Positions 57,741-64,000 of a DNA stretch of 64,000 nucleotides are shown in pieces. Made by a program: the position numbers and the translations under genes. Location of the stretch: NCBI RefSeq assembly GCF_004135675.1, contig NZ_QHLX01000001.1, positions 479,796 through 543,795 on the forward strand, given 5' to 3'. The notes below the pieces were generated by a model, which was given only the letters and a program-made list of their open reading frames with translations, searched no databases and had not been told where the DNA came from. The stretch comes from Marinitoga lauensis (GTDB lineage Bacteria > Thermotogota > Thermotogae > Petrotogales > Petrotogaceae). Positions within the stretch are counted from its first letter, which is position 1; the number at the start of each line of letters is the position of its first letter.

Positions 57741-60422
57741 ATGAAAAAATATAATTATCTATTTATTATACTTGTTATAACAATATTAATATTTGCCAGT
57801 TGTATACGAGAAAATAAATATTTGAATAATGAAAATGAGAATTTAAACATCTCAAAGGTTATTGATATAGACTTTAACAATAACTTTGCTGTTGTCACCT
57901 CAAAGGTGACGGCAGATTCTTTCGAATTTCTACTCAGCAATGTAAAGGCAGATCAAATTGATATTCCATCATTATTTATGAGTATTGTAAAAGAAAAAGA
58001 TGGAAACCTTCTCGTTGCTATTTCAACCAGTAATTTTGTATCCAGAGGAGATACTCTTTTAACCATAAAATCAACTAATTTTAAAATTGAAAAAATTGAT
58101 TATTATTCTAGAAATACTATGACAAAAGAAATGAATAACTATGATTTTAACCCTTATAACTGGAAATGGGGAGGCCTCTTAGGTGATTTTAATCTTAATG
58201 GTGAAGTTGACCTTACAGATTTTGCTTCCTTTGTATATTATTATGGCAAAGAACCCTGGAATGAAGATGTTCCAGATGAATTTTCAAGGTTTGATATTGG
58301 ACCTGCTTTAAATATTGCAAAAAAAGGTATATGGGCAAATATATATGATTATAAATCTGAGGATTGGAACATAAATATAATAGATTTTTCAATATTTACT
58401 GCCAATTTTGGATATAATATAAATGAGCCCGAACCAGATCTAATTGAACTTAATTCAACGACAAATTTATCTATAATTCCAACAGCATCACTTAGAAATA
58501 TCGGAGAAGTTTTTATAAATATACCAGATCTTTTCCATAATGTTTCAAATATACTTTATGAAAACGAGGATTTTATAAACTCACTAATATATTCTTTGAA
58601 TGATATGAATATATCTGAAATGTTACTTAATATAATAAATATGCCAGATATACTGGAAAACTCTCTTCAGGAGTTATTAGAACGAATTGGAAATTATTCA
58701 GAAAAATTAAACCTTGAAGATTATATGGATAAAAACTTAAAATGGGAAATAAATAATTTTGACTGGAATAATGATGGTTTAATCTCTGGCAATACTGAAC
58801 TTCATATAAACGCAACTGTTACATATATAGATAACCCTGAACCGCAAAGAGTAAGTCTTGGATTATATTCTGATTTAATACTTGGAGATTTATCTAATAT
58901 AGAAAATTTAGAATTTATAGGCATAGATAATTCTACACCAGGTGATGCTATTTTTGATTGGGAAATAATTTCTGGTGAAGTTACTCCAACTGAATTTAAC
59001 AACTATACTCCAATATTTGATGACAATGATTATTTAGTAATTGATGAAGGTCTGGTTTCAACGCTATCCTTTATATTCAAAAATATTTATGCACAAGGTA
59101 ATATTTTATATTTATACAACTGGAATTCACCCTCTGCAACTCTAACAGAAATATTAGAAAATAATGATACTTTTGAAGCATCTATGATGGAATTGCTAAC
59201 AAAACTCTCAAAAGATGGTATCATTACTTCTGAAGAACTTGAAGACAATATATTTGGTAATATGTTAGAAGCAAAAGATGAGAATTTTGAAACAAGGGTG
59301 GCTTCTATTCAGAATAGCATTATTTCGTTAAAAAATCCTATTAAATATGGACTGGAAGATTCGATAATTGATTATTTATATAAAGATCATGATTTAACCT
59401 CCGGACCTATGGAACTATTTTCAAAGTGGAATATATTCGATAATAATATTACAAGACTATTCATTACCGATATAAATTTGCCCATCCACTTGGGAGGTTC
59501 GGTACTTTTATATCCGGCAGTATTTTTCGAAAATCCAGAGGATTTTAAAAATTTAAATATTTATTTACCAGATATCACATTGGAAGGAACCTTTGATGGT
59601 GATATACCAGAAATATCAACAATGACAATAAATTTCCCAGATCCTTATTTTGGAAATTTAATCAGTGGAATTGATAGTCCTATAATAATAATAGATCCTC
59701 TCAAATTTTTATTACCACCACCGCCTCCACCAAATCAAGAAAGTTTAATTTATCAAGCATCCATTGAAGGTATTACCAGAATCCCAATTCCAGATAATGA
59801 AACAGGAATAGTTACTCCTGAATTAGCTCTAAGATTTGACGCCAACATTTCAAATCCAGATAATGTTGCCTACGTAGAAGTTTATGACAACAGCAATTAT
59901 GATGAATACATTACTGACTTGATGCGAATGGATGAAAGTGATTACTTTTATAATGAAACTTATTTTAATCCTGAAGCTAGTATTTATTACGAAAATGATG
60001 ATTATACTATTGAAGTATATGATTTTAATGGCGTACTAACTGATTTCAAAACTTTATATTTAGGAAATATTTATCCTATTGACACTTTCGAAATAACAGA
60101 ACCTTTTAATTATGATACTTATTATTTTGGAAACAATGTTATCCTTAATTGGTTTATTCCTAATCCTTTACCATATTATGAAGGTGCAGAAATAAACCTT
60201 GCTAAATTCGATCCAGCTACAAATGAATTTGATTGGAAACACAGAATTAGGGTTGCTGACGATTATGATTCTAATACTCCAAACTTTAATATGACCGATC
60301 TATCTTATGAAATCCCAACAAATCTATTTGATACTCCAGGAACATACATTATTGAACTGGTTATTTATAATTGGTCGGATAATACATCTTTTGAATATCA
60401 TGTCATGGTTAATATACAATAA
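57741..60422 (+). CDS. Lipoprotein paralogue with cohesin-like and dockerin-like modules
   Basis: An intact 893-residue protein with lipobox FASC (Cys 21). Its first ~620 residues follow the same plan as the preceding gene: cohesin-like domain (DSFEFLLSNVK, LLVAISTSNFVSRGDTLLTI), dockerin-like loop GDFNLNGEVDLTDFASF with a degenerate partner (INIIDFSIFTANFG), and the large shared module with FDWNNDGLISGN and PIFDDNDYLVIDEG. After a proline stretch near residue 655 there are two or three beta-rich modules in place of the long Fn3 array. It starts 12 bases after the previous gene, so the three form one operon. Its last 65 bases are duplicated beyond IS copy B. Confidence 0.65.
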   Translation: MKKYNYLFIILVITILIFASCIRENKYLNNENENLNISKVIDIDFNNNFAVVTSKVTADSFEFLLSNVKADQIDIPSLFMSIVKEKDGNLLVAISTSNFVSRGDTLLTIKSTNFKIEKIDYYSRNTMTKEMNNYDFNPYNWKWGGLLGDFNLNGEVDLTDFASFVYYYGKEPWNEDVPDEFSRFDIGPALNIAKKGIWANIYDYKSEDWNINIIDFSIFTANFGYNINEPEPDLIELNSTTNLSIIPTASLRNIGEVFINIPDLFHNVSNILYENEDFINSLIYSLNDMNISEMLLNIINMPDILENSLQELLERIGNYSEKLNLEDYMDKNLKWEINNFDWNNDGLISGNTELHINATVTYIDNPEPQRVSLGLYSDLILGDLSNIENLEFIGIDNSTPGDAIFDWEIISGEVTPTEFNNYTPIFDDNDYLVIDEGLVSTLSFIFKNIYAQGNILYLYNWNSPSATLTEILENNDTFEASMMELLTKLSKDGIITSEELEDNIFGNMLEAKDENFETRVASIQNSIISLKNPIKYGLEDSIIDYLYKDHDLTSGPMELFSKWNIFDNNITRLFITDINLPIHLGGSVLLYPAVFFENPEDFKNLNIYLPDITLEGTFDGDIPEISTMTINFPDPYFGNLISGIDSPIIIIDPLKFLLPPPPPPNQESLIYQASIEGITRIPIPDNETGIVTPELALRFDANISNPDNVAYVEVYDNSNYDEYITDLMRMDESDYFYNETYFNPEASIYYENDDYTIEVYDFNGVLTDFKTLYLGNIYPIDTFEITEPFNYDTYYFGNNVILNWFIPNPLPYYEGAEINLAKFDPATNEFDWKHRIRVADDYDSNTPNFNMTDLSYEIPTNLFDTPGTYIIELVIYNWSDNTSFEYHVMVNIQ

Positions 60423-60555
60423 CAAATCCTCCGCTTCTGCGGAGGATTTGTTATACTTTTCTTTTGTATATTATAATTTGAATTCTGTCAGATACGTCTT
60501 CTGATGTATCTGAGATATCAGCTATTCTATGCACTAATTTTTTCAATTGTATTTT
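60358..60555. repeat. Left copy of 198-bp direct repeat flanking IS copy B
   Basis: 198 bases identical to 62487-62684. It contains the 3' end and stop of the lipoprotein gene, a bidirectional terminator (60421-60452), and a fragment (60453-60555) of the DUF47/PhoU-like gene's 3' end on the minus strand. Confidence 0.9.
60421..60452. terminator. Bidirectional terminator, left copy
   Basis: AACAAATCCTCCGC, loop TTCT, GCGGAGGATTTGTT: a 14-bp perfect stem overlapping the lipoprotein stop codon. An identical copy at 62550-62581 serves the minus-strand DUF47 gene. Confidence 0.85.
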
Positions 60556-62486
60556 CCTGCCTTTGACAGCAATTTGGCGATTTTAAGGGAAATGGAACGG
60601 TAGAATGCGGGTTTGAGGCGTGTATTTTTCAGGAAGTCGAAAAATTGTGTGGCTAACTTTTGTTACAGAGAATTAACTATAATTAGTAATATATTAGTCC
60701 TTTTGGTGGTATAATATATATGACAACCACTGAAAGGAGATGTTTTAAAATGTATCCTAAAATATCAAAAGTGAAAGGAAAAAGATATTTAAGGATAATG
60801 GAAAGCAAAAGAGAAAATGGAAAAGTGAAACAGCATACAGTAATAAATTTTGGAAATATAGATAAGTATAGTAAAAAAGATATAACAAAACTTGTAGATA
60901 GTCTTTTTAAAATATTTGAAATAGATGAATATGAAAAAATAGAAGATGATTTAATGGAAGAAATAGCAAGAAGAAATTACGGAGCCAAAGTAATAGTAAA
61001 TAAGATATTTGAAAGATATGAGATGAAAAGATATTTTGAAAGACTGGATAAAGAAATAAAATACAATGCAGAAGAAATGTTAAAAATAATGGTGATGAAT
61101 AGAATAGTAGAACCGAAAAGTAAATTGGGAATATTTAATAATTTAGAGTATTTTGGATATAACAAAGTGGAAGTTAAAAAAGAAAAAGACCTGGAAGAAA
61201 AAGATGTAATGTTGCACTGGTTATACAGAACATTGGATATATTAGCAGATAATAAAGAGTCGATAGAAAAACATATGTATAATCAAAGGATAAGTTTGTT
61301 TAATACAACGGTAGATTTAGTATTTTACGATGTAACAACATTAGCGTTTGAAACACAACAAACAAATGAAATATTACAAATGGGATATTCAAAGGATAAG
61401 AAATTTAATGAGTCGCAAGTAGTATTAGGGATGTCAATAGATCAGGATAGAATGCCAGTTAGTTTTGATATATATGCAGGAAATACATTTGAAGGGCATA
61501 CATTTAAAGATTCAATAGAAAAAATGAAAAAAGAATATCAATTAGGAAAAGTAATAGTAGTAGCAGATAGAGGAATGATGAGTAAAAAAAATATAGAAGT
61601 AGTAGAAAATTCTAATTATGAATTCATAGTAGGAAAATCAATAAAACAGTTAAAAAAAGTAAATATATTTGAAGGAGAATTCATAGAAATAGCAAAAGGA
61701 ATAAAATATAGAGAAGTAGAATATGAAAATAAAAGATTACTCATAATATATTCAGAAGAAAGAGCCAAAAAAGACAGAGCAGATAGACTACGATTAATAG
61801 AAAAAGCGAAAAAAATGTTAGAAGAAGGAAATATAGATTCAAAAAGTAAAAGAGGAGCGAAAAAATATTTAAAAGAACAGAACAAACAAAATTATATATT
61901 GGACATAGAAAAAATAGAAAATGATGAAAAATACGATGGATACTATGGAATAATAACAAACACAAAACTATCTCCAAAAGAAATATTAGAACAATATCAT
62001 ACATTATGGAAAGTAGAAGAAACATTCAGAACATTAAAAAATTATCTTGAAACAAGACCGGTATTTCATTGGACACCGAAAAGAATAAAAGGACATATTG
62101 TAATGAGTTTCATATCTTACATAATTCAAAGAACATTAGAATTAGAACTGGAAAAAAATAATATTGAATACTCTCATGAAAAAATAAGAGAAGCTATAAA
62201 AAAAATGGAATACTCTGAAATAAGATTAAAAGACAAATTATTTGCATTAAGAGCCAATTTAAACGATTTTCAAAAAGCCATATTAAAAACATTAAAAATA
62301 GAAAAACCGAAAAAAATGATGGAATTAGATGAATTTAAAAAAATAATCTCCTAAAACACGCATGAAAAGCCAAAAAGGAGGATGTGTGTGGCTAATTTCT
62401 CTTTTTATAAAAAGTTAACAATAGCTATTTTTTTGAATAATTCTACTTTTTAGAATTTTGTTGATAATAATAGTGTCAAACTCAGG
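60556..62486 (+). mobile_element. IS1634-like insertion sequence, copy B (1,931 bp)
   Basis: Same length and sequence as copy A in opposite orientation. It begins CCTGCCTTTGACAGCAAT and ends in the complement of CCTGAGTTTGACACTATT. It carries one intact transposase gene. It is flanked by a different 198-bp direct repeat, so this is an independent insertion and not a duplication of the copy A locus. Confidence 0.95.
60750..62354 (+). CDS. IS1634-family transposase, copy B
   Basis: A 534-residue DDE transposase, residue for residue the same as copy A. The start is the ATG at 60750, with GAAAGGAGA upstream; an upstream ATG at 60720 lacks a ribosome binding site. A TGGTATAAT promoter element lies at 60709-60717. 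The catalytic segments (YDVTTLAF, VVADRGMM, WKVEETFRTLKNYLE) are complete, so the element is potentially active. Confidence 0.95.
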   Translation: MYPKISKVKGKRYLRIMESKRENGKVKQHTVINFGNIDKYSKKDITKLVDSLFKIFEIDEYEKIEDDLMEEIARRNYGAKVIVNKIFERYEMKRYFERLDKEIKYNAEEMLKIMVMNRIVEPKSKLGIFNNLEYFGYNKVEVKKEKDLEEKDVMLHWLYRTLDILADNKESIEKHMYNQRISLFNTTVDLVFYDVTTLAFETQQTNEILQMGYSKDKKFNESQVVLGMSIDQDRMPVSFDIYAGNTFEGHTFKDSIEKMKKEYQLGKVIVVADRGMMSKKNIEVVENSNYEFIVGKSIKQLKKVNIFEGEFIEIAKGIKYREVEYENKRLLIIYSEERAKKDRADRLRLIEKAKKMLEEGNIDSKSKRGAKKYLKEQNKQNYILDIEKIENDEKYDGYYGIITNTKLSPKEILEQYHTLWKVEETFRTLKNYLETRPVFHWTPKRIKGHIVMSFISYIIQRTLELELEKNNIEYSHEKIREAIKKMEYSEIRLKDKLFALRANLNDFQKAILKTLKIEKPKKMMELDEFKKIIS

Positions 62487-62684
62487 TGGTTATTTATAAT
62501 TGGTCGGATAATACATCTTTTGAATATCATGTCATGGTTAATATACAATAACAAATCCTCCGCTTCTGCGGAGGATTTGTTATACTTTTCTTTTGTATAT
62601 TATAATTTGAATTCTGTCAGATACGTCTTCTGATGTATCTGAGATATCAGCTATTCTATGCACTAATTTTTTCAATTGTATTTT
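62487..62684. repeat. Right copy of 198-bp direct repeat flanking IS copy B
   Basis: Identical over 198 bases to 60358-60555. This copy supplies the functional 3' end of the DUF47/PhoU-like gene plus the terminator, and holds a 65-base orphan fragment of the lipoprotein gene. Confidence 0.9.
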
Positions 62685-63222
62685 TTCTGCTAATGGTATA
62701 TCCAATGAAAATATCTTTCTTATAACGCTTCTTTCAATTATATCTGTTTCATGTTCATAATTTTCCGTTTTTAAAATCATTTCATTTGCCTTTTCAAAAT
62801 TTTCAAACATTTCCTTTGCAGCTTCTTTTACTGCTTTATATGTTACATGTGATTTTTCGACTAATTCTTTTAAATTTGGCAATATTTCATTAGGAACCCT
62901 TAAACTCTGTAATTCTATTTCATCTGCTACACTTTCCGCTTTATTCGCTATTCTATCCATTGACTCTATTGTTCCTAATAAGTCTCCCCTAAAATTTGGC
63001 AAAAACGCTCCTGAATACATCTCTTCTTCTGCCTGCCTTCTAATTCTATCTGCTTCAGTTTCTGCATTTCTTACATCATCAGAAAGTTTCCTTATACTTT
63101 CAAGTTCTGTATCTAAATTTTTTATTAGTTCCACTAACTTTTCAATTGTATTATCAACAGCATCTAAATGTTCGTCAAATAATTCGATAATTTTTTTTCT
63201 TTTTTCCAAAAAATAAACCCAT
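62580..63222 (-). CDS. DUF47/PhoU-like phosphate transport regulator (one apparent frameshift)
   Basis: A helical PhoU-like protein of the TIGR00153/DUF47 family that accompanies PiT transporters. NAETEADRIRRQAEEEMYSG and AFLPNFRGDLLGTIESMDRIANKAE carry the acidic ExxxD metal-binding pattern typical of PhoU folds. The best start is ATG 63222, with GGAGGTG 5 bases upstream, giving MGLFFGK, the usual family N-terminus; that frame is joined by removing one over-called A near 63195, giving 213 residues. The uncorrected alternative starts at 63230. It begins 16 bases after the PiT stop. Its last ~100 bases lie inside the IS copy B direct repeat, yet the gene is complete. Confidence 0.88.
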
Positions 63223-63237
63223 ATGAACACCTCCCGC

Positions 63238-64000
63238 TTACATATTTATTTTAAAAATGCCTTTTAATATAAAATATATTAATGCTGTTATTAAACCAGC
63301 TGAAATCGGGTATTTACCCATGCGCTTAAAATTTTTAACAATACTTTTTTATTAGCTAATCTTGAACCTCTTGCATATCCGGCACCTATAACCGCTCCTA
63401 CTATTGCCTGAGAAGTTGAAACTGGAATCCCTAGCAAAGCATAAATCCAGACAGTTATTGATTCACCTAATACTGCAATAAGTGCAGAAAAATAATCAAG
63501 TTCTATTATTTGTTTTCCTACTGTCATCATTACTTTATAACTATAAGTTAATACTCCAAAGGATATCGCCAAACCACCTACTAATGCTGCAGTACTCACT
63601 CCAATTGTACCTGCAAAAACACCTGTTATATTTGCAACATTATTTGCTCCCAATGAATATGCTCCATAAGCACCTATTATTAATGTAGCTATTTGTATAC
63701 TTCTTTCCTTAATATATATAGATTTTATTTTATTAAAAGGTATTGAAAGTATCTTATAAGAAATAAAACCAAATATCATACCACCAATTGGAGTTCCTAC
63801 CCATGCTAATATTAACTTTAGTATTATGGCCCAATTAACTCCACCTTCAATCAAGCCAATTGCCATTATCGAACCAACTATTGCCTGAGAAGACGAAACT
63901 GGAACACCAAAATATGTCATAATTGTCACCGTTACTGCCGCAGAAAATACAGAAATAGAACCAGAAATCATACTCTGAGTAGTAACATTGCTAATTGTTT
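63238..64000 (-). CDS. PiT-family inorganic phosphate transporter, 5' end outside window (one apparent frameshift)
   Basis: Low-affinity phosphate symporter. The frame is open to base 64000, so the start lies right of the window. Duplicated PiT signatures are visible: GVPVSSSQAIVGSIMAIGL and GIPVSTSQAIVGAVIGAGY, plus the loop YSLGANNVANITGVFAGTIG, with ~7 hydrophobic helices. One added C near 63312 continues the frame past a premature stop to TAA at 63238 with a normal C-terminal helix. It is paired with the DUF47 gene immediately downstream, the common PiT-DUF47 arrangement. Confidence 0.92.

Overview
The window reads as one piece of a very AT-rich thermophile chromosome from the phylum Thermotogota, most likely family Petrotogaceae and plausibly Marinitoga. 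The evidence is the chemotaxis/flagellar gene order (cheA-cheW-cheY-fliOPQR-flhB-flhA-flhF-flhG-cheC-cheD-fliA), a GC-rich rRNA operon in an AT-rich background, many lipoproteins with a terminal-Phe beta-barrel candidate, and strong GGAGGTG-type ribosome binding sites. The genus is inference; the 16S gene at 36358-37899 would settle it.

Layout. 1-4616: K+ uptake (two TrkA-type RCK proteins and TrkH), hisS and a membrane protein. 4646-7235: acpP, pyrG and a CPBP-type membrane protease. 7353-12922: uvrA, a rubredoxin gene on the minus strand, a DUF3783 protein and a glycogen-debranching enzyme. 12988-27657: cinA, then one long chemotaxis/flagellar export operon ending in the flagellar sigma factor and a small unknown gene. 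27692-30611: mfd. 30761-32691: IS1634-like element copy A. 33149-38057: minus-strand rRNA operon (16S, tRNA-Ala, 23S, 5S) with promoter, processing stems and terminator. 38106-40925: minus-strand operon of a barrel protein and two lipoproteins. 41035-42133: a thermonuclease-type lipoprotein, followed by an unexplained ~250-bp hairpin element. 42137-48100: minus-strand panD-tmcAL-secreted GH13-priA. 48259-50894: a PEPCK/HPr-kinase-like P-loop protein and a flagellin. 51062-60422: three large lipoproteins with Fn3-like repeats plus cohesin-like and dockerin-like modules. 60556-62486: IS copy B. 62580-64000: a DUF47/PhoU-like protein and a PiT phosphate transporter that runs off the right edge.

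Most genes work as familiar sets: K+ uptake, flagellar assembly and chemosensory signalling, nucleotide-excision and transcription-coupled repair (uvrA, mfd), and phosphate uptake. The least ordinary parts are (i) the three-gene cohesin/dockerin-like lipoprotein cluster, which could assemble a surface complex; (ii) two identical 1,931-bp IS copies flanked by perfect 204-bp and 198-bp direct repeats, long enough that the neighbouring genes keep intact 3' ends; and (iii) the ~250-bp nested palindrome downstream of the nuclease gene.

Caution for the reader: about 28 genes are broken into two or more frames, and nearly every break is repaired by adding one base to a short homopolymer. After repair each gene has a length divisible by three and typical for its family. 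I read this as sequencing or assembly indel error, not gene decay, so full gene spans are given and break positions are noted.
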